Shown here: positions 6,918 through 15,465 of the stretch, piece after piece
Position numbering within the stretch: position 1 is the first letter of the stretch
Layout: each line of letters starts with the position of its first letter
IMG/VR virus record: IMGVR_UViG_3300020056_000210
Span: 1-20,512 of that record
Length of the DNA: 20,512 nt
Source of the DNA: a virus
Strand: one strand, 5' to 3'
Made by a program: the position numbers and the translations under genes
The notes under the pieces: generated by a model
What the model was told of the DNA's origin: nothing
Database searches by the model: none
Seen by the model: the letters and a program-made list of their open reading frames with translations, nothing else

Positions 6918-7966
6918 TGCCAGAGTGGTTACAGAAACTTTTAGGAATTGGTGGCGCTGTTGGTGGTGGTTTGCTTACAGCAGAGGCTATAAACCGTCTC
7001 AGTGATATTGGCGAGCAGTCTCTACTAGGGACAACAGTAGACGGGCGGTATATTCCCGGTGCCCTTGAGCTAGCACAACAAGCCGTGGGAATGTCTCAGT
7101 TTAGACCGTTTACTGTGGCGTCTACGATGCCCGGAGGTGGGTTTTCTGCAATGCCTAAGTTTGACGAGGAAGGCAACTTTCTTGGCGTAGGCACGAGCAT
7201 GACTCTTTCTCCTGAAGAAAAAGCGTTCCAACAGTCTATGCTAACTCGCGCTCAACAGCAGCTTGCTGGTACTCCTTTTGGTCAAACACAGGGACGAGCA
7301 GCGGCAAAACAGGCGTTTGGTTTGGGCAGTGGCATGATGCGAGACTTGCGCGACACTGACATGGCGCAACGCGAAACAGACATTTATGAGCGTATCAGGG
7401 CTGCACAGTCTCCTGAAGAGCAACGACAGGCACAGGCAATGGAAGAGCGCTTGGCTGCACAGGGACGCTTAGGTGTACAGACTGCACAGTTTGGTGGCAC
7501 ACCAGAGCAGCTTGCTATGGCTAAAGCTCAGTCAGAAGCTAGAAACACAGCCATGTTGCAAGCTATGGGTCAAGCACAGGCAGAACAGGCTCAGTTGGCA
7601 CAGCAAGCACAGATGTTTACAGGCATGGGTAGTCAGTTGTCTCAGGCAGACTTGCAACAGCTTGCGGCACAACAGAACCTTGGTGTTGGCTCTATGGGTG
7701 CTGCTTACCTACCACAGACTCAGATGATGCAACTACAACAAGCTATGTTGCCATACCAGCAGATGCAACAACAGGGACAACTGTTTGGTGCTGGTCAGTA
7801 CGGTGAAACAATGATGAGTGGTCTTGAGGCTAGGTTGGTAGCAGAGCAGGCTCAAGCTAATCTGTTGGGTAGCCTTGGTACTGGTATTTTAGGTGGACTC
7901 TTTGGCTCAAGCAAAGATGGTGGAATCTTAGGAGACATCTTTGGTATATTAGGGGGAGGTGAATAA
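6917..7966 (+). CDS. glutamine-rich internal virion / DNA ejection-type protein
   Basis: 349 residues. A glycine-rich hydrophobic N-terminus (LLGIGGAVGGGLLTAEAI) and a glycine-rich hydrophobic C-terminus (LLGSLGTGILGGLFG, then ILGDIFGILGGGE) flank a long Gln/Ala/Met-rich helical middle (about 110-300). This amphipathic, membrane-seeking layout is typical of podovirus ejection proteins such as P22 gp7/gp20 or T7 gp14, which leave the capsid and line a channel through the envelope. No enzymatic motif is visible. GGAGG precedes the start with good spacing. The gene overlaps both neighbours by a base, and it is the first of four consecutive helical proteins that probably work together. Confidence 0.6.
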   Translation: MPEWLQKLLGIGGAVGGGLLTAEAINRLSDIGEQSLLGTTVDGRYIPGALELAQQAVGMSQFRPFTVASTMPGGGFSAMPKFDEEGNFLGVGTSMTLSPEEKAFQQSMLTRAQQQLAGTPFGQTQGRAAAKQAFGLGSGMMRDLRDTDMAQRETDIYERIRAAQSPEEQRQAQAMEERLAAQGRLGVQTAQFGGTPEQLAMAKAQSEARNTAMLQAMGQAQAEQAQLAQQAQMFTGMGSQLSQADLQQLAAQQNLGVGSMGAAYLPQTQMMQLQQAMLPYQQMQQQGQLFGAGQYGETMMSGLEARLVAEQAQANLLGSLGTGILGGLFGSSKDGGILGDIFGILGGGE

Positions 7967-9393
7967 TGGCTAGATTTTCACAACAGATGCTAGCGGGTCT
8001 TTTGAACCCCTCGTATCAAAAAGAGTTGACTCAGGTTGGTCGTGCCATTGGTGGTACTCCTCGTAGTATGATGATGCGTCAGCAGAAAGAGCAACGGCAA
8101 GCAGAGATACAGGAGCTGCTTCAGCAACACGCGAATAACCCTGCGAAGCTACAGCAACTCGCAAACCAGTATCGTGCACAAGGCAACGAGGAAGCTGCTA
8201 CTGCGTTTACTAATGCGGCTACTCAGGCAGTTACATCAGGTTTAATCCAACCAACAGGCATTACTCCAGAGCAGCTTTTAAATGCCGCACAACAAATGAA
8301 TAGTCTTGGGCGCACACAAGAGGCATTAGATTTAGCACAGCAAGCTAGGGATTTACAGGCATCAACTCAACAAGGAGTCGCTCTACAGGCAAGAAGAGAG
8401 TCTATTGCAAGTTCTGCCAGAAAACTAGGCCTTGACGAATTAGCTGAAAGAGCTTTATCTACAACAGATGAAGAATCTTTAAGAGCTATTCAAAAAGATT
8501 TAAGAGCTTTTGAAATAAAAGATGTTATTAGAACTCGTGGAATACCGGGGAGAAAAGCGCTGGCTAAAAACGCTGGTATTGAGTATGAAGAGTATATGTC
8601 CGACTTATCCGATGACGGTTTTGCTAAAGTATTAGAAGGCTCTGAAGCAACTCTTAAATCGTTTATTGATCCCAACGGCAATGAAATAATGCTTGAGGTA
8701 AATAAACAGGGCAGAGTTAAAGAACCAACGACTGAAAAATTTGTTAGGGCTAGTGATCTAGGCTTGCGTCCAGCGCCTAATAGACAGCAAGTTGAAAATA
8801 TTGCAAACTTTACTAACGAAAAACTAGCGGAAGCTGGCGTAAAACGATACGATGATCTGGCTAATGCGGCTGATGACGCAACTAAAATGATGAACAATAT
8901 CACGGAGGTGCTACCTAATGTAGATGAGATGATTACAGGTCGGCTAGCAAACGCAGAGCTTTTTGTGCGGGGCGCGAAACAGGCTATTGCTTCTGCCGCT
9001 GGTTTAGACCCTAGTGATCCTAAATTAGAAAATACTCAGGTGTTTATTGCTCTTGCGGCTCCTCGTGTTGCTACCATAATTAAGGACTTTGGTGCAGGAA
9101 CTGGATTGTCAGACGCAGATAGAGAGTTTGCACAGCTTGCGTCAGCCGGGGATATTACGATGACCGCCACTGCTTTAAGAAACATTTTAAAAATTCTTAA
9201 GGATGATGCAGACAGAACTTTGTCTTTATTTGATGATATTACAGCAGACATAAGAAAAGACCAAGGACAAGACCCTTTAATTTTTTACAGGATCCCCTCT
9301 CTAAAGGCTAGACCAACTCTAGAACAGCCCACGGTAACGACTACAGATGATACAGGTATTCCTGCTCTTCCTCCGGGCGCAACCTTAGACTGA
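7966..9393 (+). CDS. probable internal virion protein
   Basis: 475 residues starting MARFSQQMLAGLLNP. Residues 40-150 are Gln/Ala-rich helices that resemble helical repeats, with a run of Met (MMMRQQKEQRQ). A middle segment (about 205-260: GFAKVLEGSEATLKSFIDP, then EIMLEVNKQGRVKEPT) resembles a small beta domain I recall from marine phage internal virion proteins. The C-terminal third is again helical (IITGRL-type through FDDITADIRKD) and ends in a Pro/Thr-rich tail. No transglycosylase or protease motif is visible. The start overlaps the previous stop (TAATG) behind AGGGGGAGG. It is AT-rich in parts (9181-9240 counts 15 G+C in 60). The function is inferred from position and composition only. 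Confidence 0.55.
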   Translation: MARFSQQMLAGLLNPSYQKELTQVGRAIGGTPRSMMMRQQKEQRQAEIQELLQQHANNPAKLQQLANQYRAQGNEEAATAFTNAATQAVTSGLIQPTGITPEQLLNAAQQMNSLGRTQEALDLAQQARDLQASTQQGVALQARRESIASSARKLGLDELAERALSTTDEESLRAIQKDLRAFEIKDVIRTRGIPGRKALAKNAGIEYEEYMSDLSDDGFAKVLEGSEATLKSFIDPNGNEIMLEVNKQGRVKEPTTEKFVRASDLGLRPAPNRQQVENIANFTNEKLAEAGVKRYDDLANAADDATKMMNNITEVLPNVDEMITGRLANAELFVRGAKQAIASAAGLDPSDPKLENTQVFIALAAPRVATIIKDFGAGTGLSDADREFAQLASAGDITMTATALRNILKILKDDADRTLSLFDDITADIRKDQGQDPLIFYRIPSLKARPTLEQPTVTTTDDTGIPALPPGATLD

Positions 9394-9400
9394 GGTTTTT

Positions 9401-11014
9401 ATGCAGACAGCTACTAACCAAGAAACAGGACAACGGTACTATTTAGATCCTGAAACAAACCAGTGGACTGAAATGAAAACCGCCTCTGTTCAACGAACAG
9501 GACAGAGGTTTGGTTTGGTTGGCGGTCAGTGGGTAGAGATTGAAAAAGGACGCGCACAGGAAGAAGCAGAAAGAATGACTGCTTTTATGGAGCGTGTGCC
9601 TGAGGCTCTCGAACGAGGCGTAGAAGAATACCAAGAGCGTACCGATGCTTTACGTATTGGTGGGTATGAGCCTAGCGCGTCGCAAAAAGTTACCACGGCT
9701 ATTGCGACTGCTGGTATGACAGCAGGAGACATTATTACTGACTTTGCTATCACCTCGCTGCCAAACTCTATACGAGAGGGTGCTCAGCAACTTTTTGGAA
9801 GCGTTAAAGATACTGATTCATTTAAGACTGCGGCACAAATGGCAGAAAAAGGTCTGGAGGCTTACGAAAGTTTTAAGGAGACTAACCCAGCCGCTGCCGC
9901 AACATTTGAAAACGTGGTTGACGTATCTGTTTTGTTTAGCCCACGACCAGACTTAAAACTTTTTGAGGCCCCTGCTGAAAAAGCAAAGAGTAGGGCTAGT
10001 TGGCAGAAATTTAACCAAAGAAGACAAGGCATCAATCAGCTACTCGCCCCAGAAACTTTAAAACCAAACGAAAGAACAGCGCCTACTGGATTAATCGGCA
10101 GAGAAGAATATGTCCCTGATAGAGAAACACTTACTATCACAGGAATACTTGAGGGAATAACTGACGTAGATCCTAAGGCTTCATATCATCACAACATGAG
10201 GGCTGTTCAAAAGCACATCACAGAACAGTCCAAAAAGCTGCGGCAGTTTATTATGCAGGCGGGTAATCCACGAATCCGTAAAAATGACTTAGCTGCCGAG
10301 ATGGGACAAGCAATCGAAGAGTACACCAAATCATCTGGTTACAGGGGCATAACACCGGACGCTCAAACGATTGTTCAAGCGCTTGCCGAAGACGCTTTAA
10401 AGCTAGTGTCACAATCAGGAACTAAAAACACTGTTTCTGCTATGGACTTGCTCAACATTCGTCAACAATTTGATGACTTACTGAACGAATCATACGCGGG
10501 TGTTTTAGAAGCTACTTCGGCTTCTGCTAGGGGTAAGGCGTCTCGTGTAGTTAGAAACATACTTAATGACACGTTAAAGAGAATAACTCCCGGAGATGGG
10601 GCACGTCAGTTGCTGGACAGACAACATAACGCCTATTTAGCGCGTGATAGAATGAACAACAAAAGAAACAAAGAGGCCAATACTACTATCGGCATTGTTG
10701 CTCGTAGATTAAAAGACGCCGCCCTTCTTCCCTCTACATTAGGCTCTTTATATTTTACAGGTAAAACTTTTGTTGAAGGTGCTGGTGGTGTTGGTGCTGT
10801 TGCGCTTGGCGGGGCGGCGGGATTAGGGATCTATGGCACTATAAGATTAATGTCAAAGCAGAACAGACTTGACTTATACGCTGAAACACTATCGGGTTTA
10901 AACAAGCTAATCAGGAACACAAAAGAATCTGATAAACTTTTTGAGTTAAAAGCGCATAGACTAGTAATCTTGGACTTGCTCAGAGGTGAACAGGAGTCTG
11001 AAGACGATGAGTAA
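9401..11014 (+). CDS. probable internal virion protein with duplicated N-terminal motif
   Basis: 537 residues. The N-terminus carries two degenerate copies of a TGQR...QW-x-E-x-x-K motif (residues 9-26 and 33-49). The body is helical and charged. Residues about 440-480 (LLPSTLGSLYFTGK, then GVGAVALGGAAGLGIYG) form one or two glycine-rich hydrophobic segments that could insert into a membrane, and the C-terminus is acidic (EQESEDDE). These features, plus its place in a series of ejection-type proteins, suggest a virion protein that enters or crosses the host envelope. I recognise no enzyme motif. GAGG at 9392-9395 gives short spacing to ATG 9401. The stop overlaps the following start region by 8 bases. 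Confidence 0.55.
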   Translation: MQTATNQETGQRYYLDPETNQWTEMKTASVQRTGQRFGLVGGQWVEIEKGRAQEEAERMTAFMERVPEALERGVEEYQERTDALRIGGYEPSASQKVTTAIATAGMTAGDIITDFAITSLPNSIREGAQQLFGSVKDTDSFKTAAQMAEKGLEAYESFKETNPAAAATFENVVDVSVLFSPRPDLKLFEAPAEKAKSRASWQKFNQRRQGINQLLAPETLKPNERTAPTGLIGREEYVPDRETLTITGILEGITDVDPKASYHHNMRAVQKHITEQSKKLRQFIMQAGNPRIRKNDLAAEMGQAIEEYTKSSGYRGITPDAQTIVQALAEDALKLVSQSGTKNTVSAMDLLNIRQQFDDLLNESYAGVLEATSASARGKASRVVRNILNDTLKRITPGDGARQLLDRQHNAYLARDRMNNKRNKEANTTIGIVARRLKDAALLPSTLGSLYFTGKTFVEGAGGVGAVALGGAAGLGIYGTIRLMSKQNRLDLYAETLSGLNKLIRNTKESDKLFELKAHRLVILDLLRGEQESEDDE

Positions 11015-12674
11015 AGAAAACCTGTACGACCTGCGAAAGCAATACAGAGAAAAAGCCAGACAAACAGAGCGTGAATACAGTCAACAAGCAACGTCTGCTG
11101 CTGCGGAGGCTGTAGACACAGCCCTAAACGCGCCTAGAAGATCTTTAAAAGGACTTATGTCAGGTAACCCAGAAACTTGGGGCCTGCCTGATTTCTCCTA
11201 CGATGTAAACATAGGTAACAGAGCGGGGTACAGAGGAGCAGCCACAATAACAGATGAGATTGCTGAAGGCGCGTTAGATGTTGTTGCTGACCCTGTAAAT
11301 TACATGGGTGCTGGTTTTGTGTCTAGCGCGATGAGAGCTGCTCCTAGAAACGTAAGAACTATGATTCCGGGTTTTTACCAAGGTCCTGTAAAGAAGGCAA
11401 AGGGCGTTACGCAAGAGGCGGCTAGGGCGTTGCCTTACTCTATTCATGAGGCGCTATCCCCTACAGCAGCGACAACAGCTAGAGAATATGGCACAGGATA
11501 CGGACGCAGGGCAGAACAACTAAACCCTGTAGACGAAAAGGGAAAAATATCCCCATCTGTGAGACAAGGCAACATGGTGGCGTCTCCCTATATGACTCAG
11601 CAAGCCAGAGGCGCTTCTGGCGAGTTTGGTGATACTGTAGTAGAGGCAATGCCTACATTTAAAAACGAAGTGTTGGCTACTGGAAACATGGCTGATGACG
11701 CCGCGCTTAAAAAAGTGTTAGCAGAAGAAGGTGACATACCTCAAGATGTAGTGGACAGGGCCGCAAGACACGTTAGGGCTGTTCAAGGAACAAATTCAGG
11801 AACAGTTGTTGCTCGTAATAAAGCTGCTGCAGGAAGTCAACTAGGCGAGGAAGCCGCTGGGGTGGCTAAAGGTACTGCCCCAGAAGTTGCAAAAATGCTG
11901 AGCAGCCCTAAAGCTCTGCAAGCATATAAAGACTATGCTGGTGAACAGCTTGGTGAGGCCCAGTTACGCGAGTATTTAGGCATCATCAATGCGATAACGC
12001 AGAGAGCAGGAAAAACTTGGACGGGTCGTAACTCTTTGAGCAAGGCTTTTTATCAGGGAGAAGAAATGAAAAGCCTAAAGAGTGCGTACCTAGCAGAAAC
12101 ATATTGGAAAGCCAAAGCGAGACAGAAAAAGGGCTTGAAGATAGCAAAAGGTGGACCACAAGAAGAAGCCCTGAAGTTTGTTAATGGATACATTGCCAAG
12201 CATCCTATTACAATAAAAGATATGAACGGCAAGCTGGTTCTTCAGCAATCATTTAGATCGTCTGCTAAAGACTTAGGTGGAATGAACGCTTTTGTTGTCG
12301 TGGACCCAAAGACTCAGGAGTTTTACACCATGCTTTCTGATGGGCATGACCTGTTTGGGCTTACTCCTCCGGGATGGTCTGATTTAACTACAGTGCTTCC
12401 TATTCAGCGCAGACGAATAGGCGATCAAGAGATGCCTAGAGGATCTGAAGCGCAGAATCTAGCGGCTAAACAGGCCAGACAAGACGCTGTAGAAGGTCTA
12501 GAGAGAGCGTCAGGAATGAAAATGATGAGAGGCGAATCTATCAAGGCTTTTGAAGATAGAGTTGCCAGAGACTTCAGAGCGGCTCCTACGATGGGCGACA
12601 GGGCTAGAGCGCTGTCTAACCAGATAGGAGCAGCGGGTATGCTAACCGGAGGAAACCGTGAAGAACAAAGATAA
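11007..12674 (+). CDS. probable internal virion protein, fourth of the series
   Basis: 555 residues. It opens with a charged coiled region (about 1-45). A Gly/Ala-rich segment follows at about 85-110 (EIAEGALDVVADPVNYMGAG), then a long helical body, and near residues 395-470 a more globular part (GYIAKHPITIKDMNGKLV, then FVVVDPKTQEFYTML and LTPPGWSDLTTVLP). The globular part could be a distinct domain, but I cannot name it. ATG 11007 is chosen because AGGAG at 10992-10996 has 10-base spacing to it. An upstream in-frame ATG at 10986 would overlap the previous gene further and lacks support. It ends 17 bases into the next small gene. Confidence 0.55.
   Translation: MSKENLYDLRKQYREKARQTEREYSQQATSAAAEAVDTALNAPRRSLKGLMSGNPETWGLPDFSYDVNIGNRAGYRGAATITDEIAEGALDVVADPVNYMGAGFVSSAMRAAPRNVRTMIPGFYQGPVKKAKGVTQEAARALPYSIHEALSPTAATTAREYGTGYGRRAEQLNPVDEKGKISPSVRQGNMVASPYMTQQARGASGEFGDTVVEAMPTFKNEVLATGNMADDAALKKVLAEEGDIPQDVVDRAARHVRAVQGTNSGTVVARNKAAAGSQLGEEAAGVAKGTAPEVAKMLSSPKALQAYKDYAGEQLGEAQLREYLGIINAITQRAGKTWTGRNSLSKAFYQGEEMKSLKSAYLAETYWKAKARQKKGLKIAKGGPQEEALKFVNGYIAKHPITIKDMNGKLVLQQSFRSSAKDLGGMNAFVVVDPKTQEFYTMLSDGHDLFGLTPPGWSDLTTVLPIQRRRIGDQEMPRGSEAQNLAAKQARQDAVEGLERASGMKMMRGESIKAFEDRVARDFRAAPTMGDRARALSNQIGAAGMLTGGNREEQR
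12648..12652 (+). promoter_or_regulatory. ribosome binding site for a GTG start
   Basis: GGAGG five bases before GTG 12658, inside the end of the previous gene. It is the main evidence that the 60-residue ORF downstream is translated. Confidence 0.55.
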
Positions 12675-12840
12675 ACACACAGTAGAGTACACATCCATCG
12701 ACTACCACAGTATGTGCCAGAAGTCAAAAGATCGCATCAAGAAGATGCAAGCGCAGGGAATACCTACGCCCCATGACCCTAAAGATAAGCCAGAGGACGT
12801 AGGTAAGTCAGAGGGCTACTCCATATTCTTCATGTCATAG
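12658..12840 (+). CDS. small basic protein, unknown function
   Basis: 60 residues, GTG start with a strong GGAGG. It is hydrophilic and Lys/Asp-rich: KNKDKHTVEYTSIDYHS, then KSKDRIKKMQAQGIPTP, HDPKDKPEDVGKSEG and the end YSIFFMS. I recall similar short proteins from uncultured marine phages but know no function. It overlaps the previous CDS by 17 bases. Its TAG (12838-12840) runs 6 bases into the stop region of the convergent ribonucleotide reductase gene, so it is the last gene of the plus-strand block. Its presence between blocks explains why there is no intergenic terminator here. Confidence 0.6.
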   Translation: MKNKDKHTVEYTSIDYHSMCQKSKDRIKKMQAQGIPTPHDPKDKPEDVGKSEGYSIFFMS

Positions 12841-14706
12841 TTCACAGTTGTTCCCTGTACAGGCCAGTTGTTGTGATCCTTCGGTCATGTCGCTGGCCTC
12901 CTCTATGTCCCAAGAAATGTCCTTTGGGAAATCCTTAGCTAACTGGTTGTACGTCTTCTTGTCCACAGGTTCGTAAGGAGCCTGTTGGTACGTGTGGTCT
13001 GAGTAGGGCAGGAAAGAGATACCACTGACCTTATCAAACTTGTTGTACAACCACTGTCCCACCTCCAGAAATTCCTCGTCACGGTAGTAGCAAGTCATGG
13101 AAGGCTTGTGTTCACACCAGTAGTCCTGATAGATCTCCCATAGCTCTAGTTGCTCCATAGCACCCATCTCTGAGGCTGTCACAGCGCCCTCAGGAGACGC
13201 GATAGGGAAGGAGAATACCCTAGTACTGGGTGACATGAGATCGTCCTCTACAGGGACACCAGCGGCCTCTAGGACGGAACAAAGGGGGTCACGAGCATCA
13301 GCACGGACTCGTCTAACATATTGACTGCTGTAGCGAGGGTGAATACCACTAGCAGAATCGACCAACTGACTAACAGTGCCTGAAGGCTTAACAGCAGTAA
13401 TTGCACTAGAAGGGTTAATACCAAGTTGTTTAGCCCAGCGATTATTTGTGACAACAGCTTCATTACGCATCTCCGTAAGCCACTTCTTTAGCTTTGCCTT
13501 GTCCTCCCGTCCTGATAGGATAGGATGGTCCATAATACCCGTGAGGCTTACGCCCAGCAGTGCTTCCTCTTCCGTGTTTACTCTCCAAATATTTCTGAGG
13601 TATCTGAAGTTTGTGAGGGTAGCCTGAAGAGTCCCAAGGATAGTCGCAACCCGAACTTTTCGTTTGAGGCTTGCGAGTGTATCCTGTGGCCTAACAACAA
13701 CCTCTGAAAGATTACAGAACTGGTAGGGTCTGAGGATGATTTCGCTACACGGATTAGTTCCGAAATCATAGGTAGCATCTCTTCTGCCATTTCGTTCAGC
13801 TTGTTTTTGACTTGCGACTCTACTAAATACTCCTCGCTCCCCGGATCTGGATTCATATAAGCTGGTCCACTCATTTAAAAATGCCTCAAAGTCTGGTTTC
13901 TCTGTGTAACAGGCAGAGTTATTGGCTAGCCCACGTTGGGGATTATCTACCCACCACTGTCCGTGTTTGCACCTTCGGAGTCTATCGTCGGTGAGGTTAC
14001 TGAGGCTGATGAGTGCTGATCGTCTGACTCCTCCGACGACAACGATTTGAGCAATCTTGCAGCAAAGATCGTGACATTCAATGGAGCTAAGTTTTCGTCC
14101 AGCAGCTTCCCGAAACAGGTCCACCGTGAATCGGAACAACTCGACGAGAGGTTCAGGGCCACTTGCACGACCTCCGAAAGTTTTGAGCGGGGCACCTGAA
14201 GGTCGTACTCTGCTAACGTCCCATCGGGGAACTTGACCTGTGTACAGCAGTGATACCAACTCCCTAAACGATTTCGCCCATCCGATCTTCGAATCTGCAA
14301 CATTGATAACTGTATCTGTTTCATGGAACTCCTCCGCTACTTCTGGTAACTTTTGTATGTACTGACGCTCAACACTGAAGCCTACGCCTGTGCCACACAG
14401 AAGGACGTACATGAGTTCGTCAAACGCCTTAGGGTGATCTATAGGCAGATAGCTACAGTTAAACCCTGCTACGTTGTCACGCTCCAGCGCCTCACCAGCA
14501 GTCATCAGCGCCCTCATGCTGGGCATTACGTCCAGCTTGTGCACAGCATCGAATATTTCTGATACGTCAAAGTCGTTGAGGTGTCCACGGTCAACCCAGA
14601 AGTTGATGTATCGGTTTACTGTCTCTTCCCAAGTCTCCCTACGCTTCTCCTCAGGTAAGTACCTAGCGTACCGTGACTTGTGTATGTACTGTTGGTATGC
14701 GTCCAT
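12835..14706 (-). CDS. nrdJ: class II (adenosylcobalamin-dependent) ribonucleoside-triphosphate reductase
   Basis: 623 residues. It makes deoxynucleotides from ribonucleotides using a B12-derived radical, with no second subunit. Key residues align with the monomeric Lactobacillus-type enzyme: N-terminal redox Cys84 in FNCSYLPID; NPCSE at 318-322, giving radical Cys320 and Glu322; and redox partner Cys331 in QFCNLSEV. The 320-331 gap of 11 matches the family. The C-terminal swinging pair is Cys616 and Cys621 in ACTGNNCEL. GGVRRSALI (225-233) and KPSGTVSQL (440-448) are further family motifs. It is shorter than the roughly 740-residue bacterial enzyme. AGGAG lies 11 bases before the ATG, which directly follows the upstream TAG. 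Supplying dNTPs for phage replication is the expected role. Confidence 0.93.
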   Translation of the reverse strand: MDAYQQYIHKSRYARYLPEEKRRETWEETVNRYINFWVDRGHLNDFDVSEIFDAVHKLDVMPSMRALMTAGEALERDNVAGFNCSYLPIDHPKAFDELMYVLLCGTGVGFSVERQYIQKLPEVAEEFHETDTVINVADSKIGWAKSFRELVSLLYTGQVPRWDVSRVRPSGAPLKTFGGRASGPEPLVELFRFTVDLFREAAGRKLSSIECHDLCCKIAQIVVVGGVRRSALISLSNLTDDRLRRCKHGQWWVDNPQRGLANNSACYTEKPDFEAFLNEWTSLYESRSGERGVFSRVASQKQAERNGRRDATYDFGTNPCSEIILRPYQFCNLSEVVVRPQDTLASLKRKVRVATILGTLQATLTNFRYLRNIWRVNTEEEALLGVSLTGIMDHPILSGREDKAKLKKWLTEMRNEAVVTNNRWAKQLGINPSSAITAVKPSGTVSQLVDSASGIHPRYSSQYVRRVRADARDPLCSVLEAAGVPVEDDLMSPSTRVFSFPIASPEGAVTASEMGAMEQLELWEIYQDYWCEHKPSMTCYYRDEEFLEVGQWLYNKFDKVSGISFLPYSDHTYQQAPYEPVDKKTYNQLAKDFPKDISWDIEEASDMTEGSQQLACTGNNCEL

Positions 14707-14964
14707 CTATTCTGTTACTCCTAGTGTTTCGTTTATGATTGCCTGTGCCGCTAACTGTAGGAGCATATACACTCCATCGGGGTACTGCTCGTTGGACGCT
14801 ACTTCAAACATCTCACCGTCCTCATACATGACCACGACTACCTTTGGTTTCTTGCCCTCGTTCTCCTGTAGCGTAGCCTTTGCAGCAAACGCAGCCAGAA
14901 ACTCAGCCGTGGTTATCTCCTTTTCTTCTGTCTTTGTTCCAAACTTGCCGTCGATGACCTTCAT
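14707..14964 (-). CDS. small phage protein, unknown function
   Basis: 85 residues. It has an acidic/basic mixed N-terminus (MKVIDGKFGTKTEEKEITT), a predicted helix (FLAAFAAKATLQ), a beta hairpin (KVVVVMYEDGEMFEVAS), and a C-terminal helix (MLLQLAAQAIINETLG). It looks like a compact alpha/beta fold. I recognise no family. AAGGAGG at 14972-14978 sits 7 bases before ATG 14964, and that ATG overlaps the previous gene's TGA as ATGA. The TAG stop is directly adjacent to the reductase ATG, so it is co-translated with the nucleotide genes. Confidence 0.75.
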   Translation of the reverse strand: MKVIDGKFGTKTEEKEITTAEFLAAFAAKATLQENEGKKPKVVVVMYEDGEMFEVASNEQYPDGVYMLLQLAAQAIINETLGVTE

Positions 14965-15299
14965 GCGGCAACCTCCTTGATGAGCCAGTCTAGGTACACT
15001 CTGGCCTTCCTGAGATCCTCTATCCCGTTCTTGTACTCGTATCTCCAGAGGTACTTCAGGCAGTTGCCCTTGAGGTATCCCTTGTACTCTTGTGGGTGCA
15101 TGGACGCCTTGATTGCTTCTATAGCTTCGATAGCGCCCTTGTTGTAGTGATCGGGCTGTGTCACAGGGTTGCTTCCGTCACTGGGGTGATACAGTTTTCC
15201 GTAGGCGGTTTTACTCTTGTTCACCTTATCCCACTCCTGTGGCGGTACATCGTCTATGGATTTATAGTCAGTCCACTCGTTATCACCACTGCTCTTCAT
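14961..15299 (-). CDS. DUF3310-family phage protein (nucleotide kinase-like annotation)
   Basis: 112 residues. The second half carries the DUF3310 signature: VTQPDHYNKGAIEAIEAI at about 46-63, then YKGYLKGNCLKYLWRYE and KNGIEDLRKARVYLDWLI. The family is widespread in phages, and some members are annotated as nucleotide kinases by relation to T7 gp1.7. I see no P-loop, so that activity is not supported by sequence alone. The N-terminal 45 residues are a polar, phage-specific extension. GGAGG is six bases before ATG 15299. It overlaps the upstream acidic gene by 17 bases and the downstream gene by 4. Its place beside the reductase suits a role in nucleotide metabolism. Confidence 0.8.
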   Translation of the reverse strand: MKSSGDNEWTDYKSIDDVPPQEWDKVNKSKTAYGKLYHPSDGSNPVTQPDHYNKGAIEAIEAIKASMHPQEYKGYLKGNCLKYLWRYEYKNGIEDLRKARVYLDWLIKEVAA

Positions 15300-15465
15300 A
15301 TTCTTCCTCCTCTAGTTCTTCGTGAAACTCTTCTAACCTTTTCAGAAGTTTGTCTTCAAATCTGTCTAGTAATTCTTCAGAGGAGATCTGCAGGGCTTCC
15401 AGAAGATCGTCAGGGTCGTACAACCGCAACAAACGATCCTTAATTTCTTCTAGTGTCAGAGACAT
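15283..15465 (-). CDS. small acidic helical protein
   Basis: 60 residues, nearly all helix-forming and strongly acidic: SLTLEEIKDRLLRLYDPDD, LLEALQISSEELLDRFEDK, then HEELEEEEYEEQW. The DPDDLLEAL-I-SEELLDRF pattern recurs in marine phage small proteins I recall, without known function. AAGGAG lies about 10 bases before the ATG. It overlaps the endonuclease I gene by 26 bases and the DUF3310 gene by 17. The acidic tail could bind a basic partner or mimic DNA, but this is a guess. Confidence 0.7.
   Translation of the reverse strand: MSLTLEEIKDRLLRLYDPDDLLEALQISSEELLDRFEDKLLKRLEEFHEELEEEEYEEQW

Noticed and set aside
12854-12863. Palindrome CCTGTACAGG near the convergent gene ends, considered as terminator stem
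   Set aside because: It has no loop and no following T-run, and it encodes the conserved C-terminal cysteine region of the reductase.
13578-14324. Minus-strand ORFs of about 98 and 125 codons inside the reductase gene
   Set aside because: They lie on the same strand in another frame of a gene with all its catalytic motifs, and show no protein-like pattern or independent ribosome site.
14474-14980. Plus-strand ORF of 168 codons opposite the start of the reductase and the small upstream gene
   Set aside because: It is antisense to two well-supported genes, Ser/Cys-rich in the way reverse frames usually are, and has no recognisable motif.
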